From Ktedonobacteria bacterium brp13 (lineage in GTDB: Bacteria > Chloroflexota > Ktedonobacteria > Ktedonobacterales > Ktedonobacteraceae), in the NCBI GenBank assembly GCA_015099395.1, contig AP024096.1, forward strand, positions 1,054,001 to 1,118,000: a stretch of 64,000 nt of DNA, written 5' to 3'. Each line of letters begins with the position of its first letter. The stretch's first letter is position 1. The notes under the pieces were generated by a model that was not told the origin of the DNA, did not search any database, and worked only from the letters and a program-made list of their open reading frames with translations. Both the position numbers and the translations under genes were made by a program. Of this stretch, positions 54,901 through 63,601 are shown piece by piece.

Positions 54901-57095
54901 GCGAGGCCATCCTGTATGGCGTGTGCTAACGGTAAGATGTCGCTAACGGCCTCTATTGGCAGGTGTGGTACCAGCGCTGTGAGGATCTGTGCCCTATCTC
55001 GTTCATCCTCTATCTCGCGTGTCAGTTGCAAGACGTATGGTTGTAGCTGCTCCGTAAAATAGGGTGCCAATCCTTGTAATGACAGTGCACGGAACTCTTC
55101 CTCCTCCATGGCCTGTACACCTTCGATGGCTTTTGCGAGCAAGGAAGGGTATGCTGCGAGTGAGGGTGCCAGTTCAGAGAGCATGCCTGCCCTGTCCGCC
55201 TCATCCTCTATCTCTGGTAGTCGCTCCAGCAACTGCCAGAGTAGTTCTTCTGAAAGACCTGGGGCCAGGGCGACCAGGGCATCCTGGCGAGCGTACTCGT
55301 CTTTGAGCGTTGATACAGTATCGACGGCCTCGTGGAGAATATCGGTGCGTACCGGCTCGCGTACCAGCGGTGCCAGTGCTACCAGTTCTTGCGCGCGCGG
55401 TGCCAGATCGGGTAGCAGGCGTAGGCAGGCTAAACCCTGTGCGGGTGTCCAGATCCCGGTCTTTACTGCTTCGAACATCAGCCGTGGTGATATATTACTC
55501 GCCATACTATTGATACTGACCTGGTTGAGCAGGCAGCGTATCTCGGCTCCGAGATAAGGGATGGCACGCACCGTAGCCTGCTCACTCTGTGCATCGACTG
55601 TGCCAGCAGCCTCGATATATTTTCTATCGGCGTGCTCGGCAGCGCGCCATGCTCGTTCAACATCGCCCAGGTAGCCGGCCTGTGCTCGGTCGAGCTTCTC
55701 CCATGCTTGCCGCCAGCCATTGCTGACAAGGGCGAGGAACGTTTTGGTAGTGGCCAGTGCATGCTCCAGATGGACTCCATAGTATTGAACAATATAGGGT
55801 GATGCCTGCTCAGGCGCTAGTCGTTGCGTATTGAGTGCAGTGAGGGTCTCGTTGCCCCATGCCAGGAAACGTTGCTCTACCGTTAGCCGTTCCTCGTTGC
55901 TCAGGCGCTCCTCAAGAAAGTAATTGCCGAGCCGTGGATGGCTGAAGACGTAGCCCTGGTGTGTTCCATCACCGGTCACAAAACGCGCGAGAGGAGCCAT
56001 ATGTTGCTCGATCTCCGCAGTCGTATTAAAACCGACCTCATCCGGCGTGAGGTCCTGAATATCTTCTTTCTTCAGCGGACCCAGCGCGCCGGCCAATAGA
56101 CTCAGAATAAGCTGGACGGCTGCTTCCCGTGGTTGTGCCTCGTCGCTCCACAGTTGGCGTTGCTCTCTCCACCAGCGCTCAAAGTAGCCTGCGAGGCCAG
56201 GATGGATCGTATGCAGGTCGTCGGCTTGCAGGTGCGCAACAGCTTCACCACGTTTCCAGAGATCATCAACATATAAGCGTACGAGCAATGGATCGCCCTC
56301 GCTAAGACGATAGAGCTCGGCGACAATATCGATACGTGTACTCAAAAGCTCTAGAGGGAAGCCCATCTGAAGGAGTACGCTGGCAATGCCTGTACGGTCC
56401 AACGGAGAGAGCTCAAGGGTTTGTGCCAGTCTCTGTTGCGTCCAGCCCAGACGTTCAAGCCATGCTTCAGGTCCAGGATCGTTTGCCAGCGAACGTGCAG
56501 AGAGCACGATACGCAGCCCAGGAGGTGGATTAAGTGGGAAGAGTTGTGTATTGGCTGTCCAGTCGGCTGCTTCATCGATACCATCCAGTACCAGGAGTAG
56601 TTGCCTACCATCTGGTAATGGGCGTGTTAAATAGTCGGTGAGCAGACCGCGCCAGACCTCTTCGGACAGGTTGGGGTCCTTGGGGAGTTGCTCTCCATGG
56701 AGTGTTGTGAGCAGGGCCGTCAGTGCAGGAAAGACCACGCCAGCGAGATTGGTACGAAAACGAATGCTGACAGGAAAATAGGCCAGTGCAATCTCTTGCT
56801 GCTCCAATAATTGCTGGCACCAGCGTAGTAACAGTGCCGATTTGCCGCGACCAGCAGGGGCTGCCAGGAGCAAGTAAGGCGCAGCCTGGGGATCGACCAG
56901 CCAGTTATGCAGACGTGTGAAATCATCGCTGCGTCCACCGAATGGTACCGGGTGACCACGATCACCTAGATATTCGGTAAGAAAGTTTCTGACACGGGCT
57001 ATTGAATCAGTTGGTAGCGCACGCAGTCCCTGAGTAAAGCTTTGAATAATCGAATGCAGCGTATTGTGCTCTCTCTGCTGGTCGTCGTCGTACAT
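51999..57095 (-). CDS. Giant STAND-type (NACHT) ATPase with helical repeats
   Basis: A 1698-residue signalling ATPase. A short N-terminal region (about 70 residues, no recognisable effector domain) leads into a NACHT-like NTPase: Walker A at APAGRGKSAL (79-88), Walker B at LLLVLDGIDEAADW (166-179) and the sensor region RIVLSARSLA. A helical linker runs to about residue 580. From there nearly to the C-terminus lie some 25 units of 36-40 residues with a loose pattern of acidic turn, ARI-L, LAP-LP and E-L, as in HEAT/ARM-like solenoids. Such repeats usually sense a ligand and trigger ATP-driven oligomerisation. ATG at 57095 is preferred because AGGAAG abuts the ATG at 57104. Confidence 0.85.
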   Translation of the reverse strand: MYDDDQQREHNTLHSIIQSFTQGLRALPTDSIARVRNFLTEYLGDRGHPVPFGGRSDDFTRLHNWLVDPQAAPYLLLAAPAGRGKSALLLRWCQQLLEQQEIALAYFPVSIRFRTNLAGVVFPALTALLTTLHGEQLPKDPNLSEEVWRGLLTDYLTRPLPDGRQLLLVLDGIDEAADWTANTQLFPLNPPPGLRIVLSARSLANDPGPEAWLERLGWTQQRLAQTLELSPLDRTGIASVLLQMGFPLELLSTRIDIVAELYRLSEGDPLLVRLYVDDLWKRGEAVAHLQADDLHTIHPGLAGYFERWWREQRQLWSDEAQPREAAVQLILSLLAGALGPLKKEDIQDLTPDEVGFNTTAEIEQHMAPLARFVTGDGTHQGYVFSHPRLGNYFLEERLSNEERLTVEQRFLAWGNETLTALNTQRLAPEQASPYIVQYYGVHLEHALATTKTFLALVSNGWRQAWEKLDRAQAGYLGDVERAWRAAEHADRKYIEAAGTVDAQSEQATVRAIPYLGAEIRCLLNQVSINSMASNISPRLMFEAVKTGIWTPAQGLACLRLLPDLAPRAQELVALAPLVREPVRTDILHEAVDTVSTLKDEYARQDALVALAPGLSEELLWQLLERLPEIEDEADRAGMLSELAPSLAAYPSLLAKAIEGVQAMEEEEFRALSLQGLAPYFTEQLQPYVLQLTREIEDERDRAQILTALVPHLPIEAVSDILPLAHAIQDGLAQLRLLTELVLYLPDQLKSETLNAILLLVQELEDRDYRVEILVKLAAFLPEAGIQQTLQEIQMLWDERGRAAVLLTLLPYVPNELLPQLLTNVLALKSEEERTKILIQLLPRLSAEALEHVLECARTTWDEGYRAHLLAQLALVMPKRMLAAFMEITKSIEDPGYLAWLLAEIEAPLKIKLYDATFSMDTVFQYMPDIHERTQTLLAIVPRLSDEALARLCEFLLPGIFGFTWRTHDEEQRAHILTKLGARLPETWLVVALEHTEGLFNDVYKAQVLVAMAPQIRESLLSKTLDIVRNMKEREQRARVLEALVASSSEERRAARIQEMLQILQLIKDEKERISLIAQSITDQTEPPSQKYVRLLFDATSLIQDYANKELLLIPLAPHLSTEMVAETLVGVLKITDREKAINILEALAPYFTERQAARVIEIVRGMQGKYARVQLQTAIFPHLSATMLIAQIKAAQAARSEDEMAEILNIIIPHLPAAALPEAWQAILQVPHEGRRAMLLAQLALRTPESQFPQLWKAIVHIDDMHGQIWVFKTLVPQASEALFVQLWEAVQKMKDQQKRGSLLHILIQHVPENYFHAAWEELQKITKMQSPSYERGRLVVASPYLEVLAPKVSREAFPKFFRAVQAIHSEGKRVQILIALLPRTPEGYLAQMLEEAYFLRDPRKQIQLLHALLPYYPQHTTTVAWEIAQNMPRTILREQIIQGLLPYLSQEQISTVIEDMFAPSYEGPPTEPSTEIIKTLIDSLSSEQCLYVLDKIQATQQVDPQDPNKKQEQWSKHKYIHALALLVPRLLQTKREEIIPGLLENIASLKPEDYQAQILADLAQVANSLPEEQLDTFITVLWTLENNREPVLQALDAVLTADRWTYMLRRTQAKIRASEDPAIAVQVLKTMQKLTQQSSQEQLYPLLSETLHLLARQTRRETLNNLISLLPVLRILGGKQAIQETSSATLEVGSWWP

Positions 57096-57383
57096 CTTGT
57101 ACATCTTCCTTTTACAAACTGTGGTGAGAAGCTTTGTGCCTCGAAGATAGTATATATGCTTTTGTTCTATGTACGTTTCTACGTTTCAACCGCTATAAAG
57201 TTTGCATAGCCCGGACAACACAGTCTAGCACATTTTCTTCTCCCTATACAATGTTTTTTATGGCAGCCTCACAATATAATGCAACTCTACGTATTCCACT
57301 GAAAAATAAAGCGTACCTGGGACGTGGTAGTAAGGTGACTGAGGGTTTTATCGTCTTGCTCTCATCAGTTTTCTGTTTTTCTA
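57096..57383. other. Divergent region between STAND ATPase and molybdoenzyme
   Basis: About 290 bases with no gene, directly before the conserved leader element. It should contain both promoters. No repeat recognised. Confidence 0.4.
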
Positions 57384-57453
57384 CTTATCCGAAAACTTGC
57401 GTGTGCGGGCACTAGCGACGCCAGTCGCGTTAGTTTTCGGAATAAGATCTTAT
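57384..57453 (+). promoter_or_regulatory. Conserved leader element, copy A
   Basis: CTTATCCGAAAACTTGCGTG at the left and TTCGGAATAAGATCTTAT at the right, 32 bases apart. The ends form an inverted repeat (CTTAT-CCGAAAACT with AGTTTTCGGAATAAG, one bulged base), and ATAAGATCTTAT is itself a palindrome. It ends 15 bases before the molybdoenzyme start and abuts its ribosome binding site. The same two blocks occur before the S9 peptidase gene at 61305-61360. It could be an operator pair or a structured RNA leader. Confidence 0.75.
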
Positions 57454-57468
57454 AGAAGGAGACTTGCT

Positions 57469-59100
57469 ATGCCTGAAGGCCAAAAGGATCTTCCTCAAGC
57501 CGAGAAGCGGGCAATGGACGCTGACAAGAGGTATGCTCGACGGCGGACATTGTGGACCTCTGGACTTGTTGCTTTGCTTGCTGGACTGTTTGCCAGTATC
57601 TTTGCTGTCGTTACAATGGGTATTCTGCGTCTCGCGCTGGGTATCCCTACGCCAATTGAGTTGTTCGGTGATTTTTCGCTGAAGCACATCGATGTAGCAA
57701 CGTTCATCCGTCTGTTAGGCATCTTCAATTTTTCGAAGACGAAACCATTGGGGTTGGCATTACTGGGGATGCTTCTATTGGGCACTGTGCTGGGTCTTGT
57801 TTATGCGGCTATCGTGCGTCTACGCTTGCCTGTTTCAGGTTATAGGCCAGCGCGCCGTGAATGGCTGACGGCGCTGGGCTTTGCTGTGGTGATGACCGTA
57901 TTGGGTGGTATTTTGTTTCGTATAGAACTTCCGCAAAACTTTGTGCTGGGACTACCCTATAGCTGGGCTATTGTCGCCAGTCTATTAGGTTTGCTCCTTG
58001 ATTTTGTGATCTATGGATTGGCGCTCTGCCTGAGCTATCGGGCATTGCTGCCCAAAGTGCAGCACTTTGGCGAGACGGCGGTGGCACAGAGCCGACGCCA
58101 GTTGTTGACTCGTGCGGGTGTGACAGCCCTGGGTGTCGGAGGAGCGGGAGCCGCTTATGCGTTGGGTAGCAATTACGTGAGTCAATATGCGTCGTATGAT
58201 GGGCAACGTACCGCTGTGGTCAATCAACATACACCGCCAATTACGCCCAATAGTGAGCATTATACAGTGACGCAAAACCCCATCGATCCGGGCGTCGACA
58301 TCAATCTCTGGCGTCTGGAGCTCACTGGACTGCTGAAGAATGGTGGTACGTACACCTATGATGAACTGCAGCGACTCCCCTCTACGACGCGTGCTATTAC
58401 GCTCGAATGCATCTCTAATAGTGTTGGTGACCACTTGATTGGGACCGCTATATGGCAAGGTGTCTCATTGAAGGCACTGCTCGATCGCCAGGGCGGTTCA
58501 CTGCCATCTGCGAGCTATATTGCTATGTATAGCGTCGATGGCTATACTACAAGCTTACCGTTGAAGGAAGTGCTGGATGTCGATCCACTCCTCGCGTGGA
58601 ATATGAATGGTGTGGCGCTTCCAGCTAAACATGGCTATCCTTTGCGTATGCTGATCCCTGGTCGCTATGGGGAAGAGAATCCGAAATGGTTAACGCGCAT
58701 AGAACTGACCGATCATTTTGTAGGTGGTCTCTACTCAGATCAGGGTTGGTATAACGGTCCCTTGCATACTATGAGCCGTATTGATCGTCCGCAGGGAATG
58801 GTTGCGTTTGGGCAGGTGATTGAGGTTGGTGGTATCGCATTTGCGGGTCCGCGTGGTATCGAGAAGGTCGAAGTGAGCGCTGATAACGGTCAGTCGTGGC
58901 ATCAGGCGAACATGCAGCCAGCCATCTCACCAGATGCATGGGTACTGTGGACGTGGGACTGGACTCCAGTACATCCAGGCACCTATTCGTTAGTGAGTCG
59001 GGCAACCGATGGAACTGGAACGACACAGATTGAGAAATATAGTAGTGTTGTCCCTAATGGCGCTACCGGTTATCCTCATGTTTCAGTTCAGGTTAAATAA
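57469..59100 (+). CDS. Membrane-bound sulfite-oxidase-like molybdenum enzyme
   Basis: A 543-residue protein. Residues 1-195 form four membrane helices with a basic cytoplasmic start. AQSRRQLLTRAG at 207-218 is a twin-arginine-type motif followed by a hydrophobic stretch, so the C-terminal half is likely Tat-exported. The molybdopterin domain (about 285-430) contains TLECISNSVGDHL, whose Cys314 should ligate Mo, and the C-terminal domain is the Mo-co dimerisation fold (GIEKVEVSADNGQSWHQA). Electron donor and acceptor are unknown. ATG at 57469 follows AAGGAG by eight bases. Confidence 0.88.
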   Translation: MPEGQKDLPQAEKRAMDADKRYARRRTLWTSGLVALLAGLFASIFAVVTMGILRLALGIPTPIELFGDFSLKHIDVATFIRLLGIFNFSKTKPLGLALLGMLLLGTVLGLVYAAIVRLRLPVSGYRPARREWLTALGFAVVMTVLGGILFRIELPQNFVLGLPYSWAIVASLLGLLLDFVIYGLALCLSYRALLPKVQHFGETAVAQSRRQLLTRAGVTALGVGGAGAAYALGSNYVSQYASYDGQRTAVVNQHTPPITPNSEHYTVTQNPIDPGVDINLWRLELTGLLKNGGTYTYDELQRLPSTTRAITLECISNSVGDHLIGTAIWQGVSLKALLDRQGGSLPSASYIAMYSVDGYTTSLPLKEVLDVDPLLAWNMNGVALPAKHGYPLRMLIPGRYGEENPKWLTRIELTDHFVGGLYSDQGWYNGPLHTMSRIDRPQGMVAFGQVIEVGGIAFAGPRGIEKVEVSADNGQSWHQANMQPAISPDAWVLWTWDWTPVHPGTYSLVSRATDGTGTTQIEKYSSVVPNGATGYPHVSVQVK

Positions 59101-59168
59101 TGTACGTGCATCTATTCATGGAATGCGTCACAACGCATTTCTCCTTTGAATGCAAGGAAGCATAAGAC

Positions 59169-59220
59169 AGAAGAATGAAGATCATTCCTCCCTCAAAAGA
59201 GCAACGATCTTCATTCTTCT
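59169..59220. terminator. Hairpin between convergent genes
   Basis: A 15-base perfect stem AGAAGAATGAAGATC/GATCTTCATTCTTCT with a 22-base loop, between the molybdoenzyme and the S9 peptidase gene. The right arm and its flank are T-rich on the plus strand. Confidence 0.75.
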
Positions 59221-59258
59221 TCTGCTATCTGCTTTGTATTGAGTATATGTCTCAGCAA

Positions 59259-61286
59259 TTATTGCAAGTATTTAGCGAACCAGCTTGTGATATGGCGTAG
59301 ACGCTCCAGACGCGAGTGGGGATGTCCACCACGTGAGAGTCCGTGACTCTGCCCTTCGAAGCGTACCATACGTACTTCGCGGCCCAGCCATTTGAGCGAG
59401 GCAAAGAGCTGATCGGCCTGTTCGATGTTGCAGCGCAGATCTTGTTCGCTGTGGATAATGAGTAGCGGCGTGTGAATGTTCTGGACGTACTTGATTGGCG
59501 ACATCTCCATATATTCGTCCAGGCTCTCCCAGGGGGTAGTATCCAGATTCTCTACCGAGAGATCCCAACCGAGGTCGCTGGAGCCAAACATCGAGGCAAG
59601 GTTACTGACACAGCGATCGGTGACGGCTACTTTGAAGGTGTCGTAGTGTCCCACAAGCCAATTGGTCATATAACCACCGTAGCTGCCTCCAGTGACAGCG
59701 ATGCGCTCCTCATCGACGTAGCCTTCTTTGACGACCGCTTCGAGGCCTTTCATAATGTCGATGCCTGGTCGCTCACCCCAATCTTTACGGACCGCATCCG
59801 CAAAGTCGAAGCCGTAACCCAGGCTACCACGCGGATTGGTATAGAGTACGATATAGCCTTGCGCGACCAGCAACTGCATCTCATGGAAGAAGCCATAGCC
59901 GTACTGTGTCTGTGGTCCACCGTGGATCTCAACAACCAGCGGGTATTTCTTCGCCGGATCAAAGTCCTGCGGTTTCATTACCCAGCCATCGATGGACCAG
60001 CCATCGGCACCTTCGTACGCGAATTGCTCTGGATGTGAAAGCGTCAGATCGTTGAGCAAGCTCTCATTGACGTGTGTCAGGGCACGTGGCTCAGAGCTGG
60101 CATCTGTTGCGCTTATAAATATGTCGCCGGGATGTAACGTATCAGAAAGCAGGAGGGAGATAGTCTTTTTGGCTGCGTCGATACTGAAGTCGCGCACATG
60201 GACCTCGCCAGGTGTGAGTGTCGCAGGCTTTTCGGTTGGCGTAGTGCTGGCGAAAGTAAAGACGCGAGATGCTCCACGATGGGTTGCCAGTACATAGAGG
60301 CTCTGGTCGTCAGCTGACCAGACTGGTGGGGGTGCCATGTGCTCGTCACCCATATCGCTATTCGTCGCTTCGGAGCAGGAACCCTCAAAGTTGGGCGAGA
60401 GGTTGGTCAGCGCATGGTCCTGACCTTCAATGAGAATGGTATAGAGATAGACCTGACCGGCGGAACGAAACTTGGGAGATGCCAGGAAGGCGATCTTTTT
60501 GCCATCAGATGACCAGGATGGTGAGATGCAACCCAGGGTTGAATCGGTATACTTCTGCAAGTCATTATTCTGGATGGTCAATGTATATATGTCACCGACC
60601 GGCCAGCGCCAGCGCTCTTCACTGCGATCAGAGATAAATGCGATCCTGGTACCATCGGGTGACCAGGCAGCATCCCCGTCGTTCCAATCGCCATCGGTCA
60701 ACTGACGTGGCTCACCGCCAGTCGCCTCGATCAGGAAGAGATGGGAACGATGCGTATGAATAAAGCCTACACCATCCAGACGATTCCAGAGATTATCGAT
60801 AACGCGGACCTTTGGTAGCGCATTGCCCTCTGCATCCTTTTCGTCCTGCGGTCCTACCTGTGCGCTAAATACGATCTGTTTACTATCGGGTGACCAGATT
60901 GGAGAAGAGGCACCATGCTCCATAAATGTCAACTGGCGAGCCTCGCCACCATCAACTGGTAGCAGCCAGATCTGTGGTTTCCCGATCCCCAGCTTCTCTT
61001 TCGCATCTGCATCTTTGGCAACCGGCTCACCCTTACGCTCGGAAACGAAAGCTAACCAGCGACCATCGGGGGACCACTGAGGATCATTTGCATTCGCAGG
61101 CCCTGCCGTGAAGCGACGTGGTTCTCCACCAGTGACGGGCGCAATCCAGATCGACGAACGGTACTTGTGAGCTTGCTCGTCAATGGTTGTCTCCACATAC
61201 GCTACCTGCTGCCCATCCGGTGAGATACGTGGGCGACCAGCAAACTTTACCTTATAAAGATCTTCAATCGTGATCGATCGAGCCAT
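59259..61286 (-). CDS. S9 family acylaminoacyl-peptidase-like enzyme
   Basis: A 675-residue serine peptidase. An N-terminal TolB/WD40-like propeller (repeated SPDGRW, SPDGTR, SSDGKK) occupies about residues 20-380; an alpha/beta-hydrolase domain follows. The nucleophile is in VTGGSYGGYMT, the aspartate in IHSEQDLRCN and the histidine in GQSHGLSRGG. It is probably a cytoplasmic peptidase acting on short or acylated peptides. The ATG at 61286 follows AAGGAG by eight bases. The gene carries the same leader element as the molybdoenzyme. Less than half similar to the S9 protein at 2139. Confidence 0.92.
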   Translation of the reverse strand: MARSITIEDLYKVKFAGRPRISPDGQQVAYVETTIDEQAHKYRSSIWIAPVTGGEPRRFTAGPANANDPQWSPDGRWLAFVSERKGEPVAKDADAKEKLGIGKPQIWLLPVDGGEARQLTFMEHGASSPIWSPDSKQIVFSAQVGPQDEKDAEGNALPKVRVIDNLWNRLDGVGFIHTHRSHLFLIEATGGEPRQLTDGDWNDGDAAWSPDGTRIAFISDRSEERWRWPVGDIYTLTIQNNDLQKYTDSTLGCISPSWSSDGKKIAFLASPKFRSAGQVYLYTILIEGQDHALTNLSPNFEGSCSEATNSDMGDEHMAPPPVWSADDQSLYVLATHRGASRVFTFASTTPTEKPATLTPGEVHVRDFSIDAAKKTISLLLSDTLHPGDIFISATDASSEPRALTHVNESLLNDLTLSHPEQFAYEGADGWSIDGWVMKPQDFDPAKKYPLVVEIHGGPQTQYGYGFFHEMQLLVAQGYIVLYTNPRGSLGYGFDFADAVRKDWGERPGIDIMKGLEAVVKEGYVDEERIAVTGGSYGGYMTNWLVGHYDTFKVAVTDRCVSNLASMFGSSDLGWDLSVENLDTTPWESLDEYMEMSPIKYVQNIHTPLLIIHSEQDLRCNIEQADQLFASLKWLGREVRMVRFEGQSHGLSRGGHPHSRLERLRHITSWFAKYLQ

Positions 61287-61304
61287 GAATAGTTTCTCCT
61301 TACC

Positions 61305-61360
61305 ATAAGATCTTATTCCGAAGATCAATGTGACTCATATCACGCAGGTATTCGGATAAG
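61305..61360 (-). promoter_or_regulatory. Conserved leader element, copy B
   Basis: On the minus strand CTTATCCGAATACCTGCGTG and TTCGGAATAAGATCTTAT, 18 bases apart. Both blocks match copy A at 57384-57453, with two differences in the left block and none in the right. It ends 18 bases before the S9 peptidase start. A further half-site, CTTATCCAAATAG, lies about 55 bases upstream (complement of 61404-61416). Confidence 0.75.
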
Positions 61361-61604
61361 CAGTAAACCGTGCCCATCTCTATGGACACTCTTGTATTTT
61401 ATGCTATTTGGATAAGAATGGCGAATACGCAATTACGCGAAATACTTAGCGCTTGAATATAACGTGTGGTGAGCACTGTCTTTTGCCCTTACTCACGGAT
61501 GTCTTCTACAAAAAGTTTCTAACTACTGATAAGGCGTATCCTCACTGGAAGTAGGGGTGATAGAGAGCATATCTATCTTCATTGAGACAATAATGGGCAT
61601 GTTT
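61361..61604. other. Divergent region between S9 and S53 peptidase genes
   Basis: No gene recognised. It holds the extra CTTATCC half-site and the upstream promoter region of the S9 gene. Confidence 0.35.
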
Positions 61605-61634
61605 TTGCGGCAAATTATGGGTTGATGGTATAAT
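61605..61634 (+). promoter_or_regulatory. Candidate promoter of the S53 protease gene
   Basis: TTGCGG at 61605-61610, an 18-base spacer and a perfect TATAAT at 61629-61634, with a 140-base leader to the TTG start codon. Confidence 0.45.
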
Positions 61635-61773
61635 ATGTAGTAAGATAAGATTTCATGTTTAGCGCGAAAAAAGTAGTGAAAAATAATCTGGATGATTGAA
61701 TACTAGTAGGATGAGTTTTTAGCGTATCCATCGATACCATACATACACCTGAATTACGAGAAGGAGCATTCAA

Positions 61774-63423
61774 TTGGCAGAACCATTTCAAAACCGAGTT
61801 GCGTTACCTGGTAGCTTTCGACCAGCTATATCCGAAGGCAAGTCATTAGGAGCGATAGATCCTATTGCGGTGATTGAGGTCTCGGTCTACTTGCACCGAC
61901 CCGATGTTAATCCTGACAGTATTGTGCCACGTCTGGGAAAACCGCGCGAGCAGGCAACTGTGCAGGCGAGCCCTGAAGATATTGGGCTGGTTGAGCACTT
62001 TGCACAGCAACATGGTCTTACGGTTGTTCGTGTTGTGCCGGAGGCTTACCAGGTTGTGCTAAGTGGGTCTGCGAAGGCGATAAAGCAGGCTTTTCAGATT
62101 GAGACATTGGAACGCATTGAGACCCCGAGCGGGCCACGCCGAATACGTTCCGGTCACATTTATATCCCAAAAGAGTGGGAAGGACATGTTGTAGCGATCC
62201 TGGGTATTGATGATCGTCCACAGGCCCGTACACATTTTCAGCGGGTGAAGTCTACAAATTCGATAAAGACTACTGGTCAATCTGTTCCAGAGAGCAATGG
62301 CAATTCACTGTCTACTACTCAGTCATATGCTCCGGTTGATATTGCGAAATTGTATAATTTTCCTCCTGTTGTTAATGGTGCCGGTCAGTGTATCGCTCTG
62401 ATTGAGCTCGGTGGCGGCTATCAGAATAGTGATCTACAGCAATTTTTTACAGGTCTCCCACGTCATCCGAAGGTAGTAGCTGTCTCAGTCGATCAGGTGC
62501 AAAATATACCGGGAGGTGATCCACATGGTGCGGATGGCGAAGTTGAGCTCGATATTGAGATAGCGGGATCGTGTGCGCCTGGTGCGAATATTGCTGTGTA
62601 CTTTGCGCCGAACACCGATCGTGGTTTTGTCGATGCCATCAATCAGGCCATCCATGATCAAGTCAACAAGCCGAATATCATTTCAATTAGTTGGGGCGCT
62701 CCCGATGTTGATTGGACTGCGCAATCAAAGAGTGCTATGGATCAAGCTTTCCAGGCTGCCGGTCTGCTCGGTGTTACCATCTGCTGCGCTGCTGGTGATC
62801 AGGGCGCCAGTGATGGTGTGAACGATGGTACTGTCCATGTAGATTATCCTGCATCGAGCCCATATGTGCTGGCCTGTGGTGGTACGAGCCTGAATGCCAG
62901 TGTCGGGCAGCATAAGATCACCTCAGAGATGGTCTGGAATGATGGTCCTGGTTCGGCTACTGGTGGTGGCGTCAGTGCAGATTATCCAGTCCCACAATGG
63001 CAGATGTCGATTCAGCCTACTTCGGTCGCTACAGGAAATACGGGCCGTGGTGTGCCTGATGTCTCTGGTGATGCAGATCCACGTACGGGTTATCAAGTGT
63101 TTATCGATGGAACATCTGAGCTTATTGGAGGTACCAGTGCGGTTGCTCCGCTCTGGGCTGCATTGATTGCACGCTTCAATCAAGCGCTCCATTCTTCAAT
63201 CGGTTTTATTAATCCTTTACTTTATCAAAATTATACTCAGATTATGCAAGCTTCAGGTCTTTACGATATTACTCAGGGTAATAATAATACCGGCAATGGC
63301 GGTGGCTATAGTGCACGTCAAGGGTGGGATGCTTGTACTGGTCTGGGCTCACCAAGTGGTACACAACTGCTAAACATTCTAAAAACGCTGTCTCCTAAAG
63401 AGGGGGAGATAACTACACTGTAA
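61774..63423 (+). CDS. Kumamolisin-type S53 (sedolisin) serine protease
   Basis: A 549-residue acid-active serine-carboxyl protease with its propeptide. The activation domain spans about residues 25-150 (VIEVSVYLHR, QHGLTVVRVVPEAYQVVLSG). The catalytic domain begins near ALYNFP-like KLYNFPPV. The Glu and Asp of the catalytic site are in ADGEVELDIEIAG, the tetrahedral-stabilising Asp in an AGDQGASDG block and the nucleophile in GGTSAVAPLWAAL. A Ca-binding C-terminus (WDACTGLGSPSG) is present. No signal peptide is apparent, as in other kumamolisins, so its route of export is unclear. The TTG at 61774 has AGAAGGAG seven bases upstream. Confidence 0.92.
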   Translation: MAEPFQNRVALPGSFRPAISEGKSLGAIDPIAVIEVSVYLHRPDVNPDSIVPRLGKPREQATVQASPEDIGLVEHFAQQHGLTVVRVVPEAYQVVLSGSAKAIKQAFQIETLERIETPSGPRRIRSGHIYIPKEWEGHVVAILGIDDRPQARTHFQRVKSTNSIKTTGQSVPESNGNSLSTTQSYAPVDIAKLYNFPPVVNGAGQCIALIELGGGYQNSDLQQFFTGLPRHPKVVAVSVDQVQNIPGGDPHGADGEVELDIEIAGSCAPGANIAVYFAPNTDRGFVDAINQAIHDQVNKPNIISISWGAPDVDWTAQSKSAMDQAFQAAGLLGVTICCAAGDQGASDGVNDGTVHVDYPASSPYVLACGGTSLNASVGQHKITSEMVWNDGPGSATGGGVSADYPVPQWQMSIQPTSVATGNTGRGVPDVSGDADPRTGYQVFIDGTSELIGGTSAVAPLWAALIARFNQALHSSIGFINPLLYQNYTQIMQASGLYDITQGNNNTGNGGGYSARQGWDACTGLGSPSGTQLLNILKTLSPKEGEITTL

Positions 63424-63473
63424 TCACTAGTAACGGAGGTGGGCTTCGTGTCTATCGCCAATAGTGTGAACTC

Positions 63474-63500
63474 CCACTGAGTCTTCAGCTCAGTGGTTTT
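63474..63500 (+). terminator. Terminator after the S53 protease
   Basis: An 8-base perfect stem CCACTGAG/CTCAGTGG, a 7-base loop and TTTT. The flanking GGGCTTCGTG and CTCCCACTGAG resemble sequences near the ends of IS200/IS605 elements, but no transposase remains. Confidence 0.65.
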
Positions 63501-63601
63501 CTCGCCTAACGTCTATAAAATAATGCTCTCCATTTCTCTATGTTCTATGCTATAGGAGGCATAGAACATATATTTTAATGTAGTAAGGATAAAAAAGAGT
63601 A

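Noticed and set aside
51999..57095. STAND ATPase considered as an Avs-type antiviral protein
   Set aside because: No fused effector domain and no defence genes nearby. Kept only as a hypothesis with low support.
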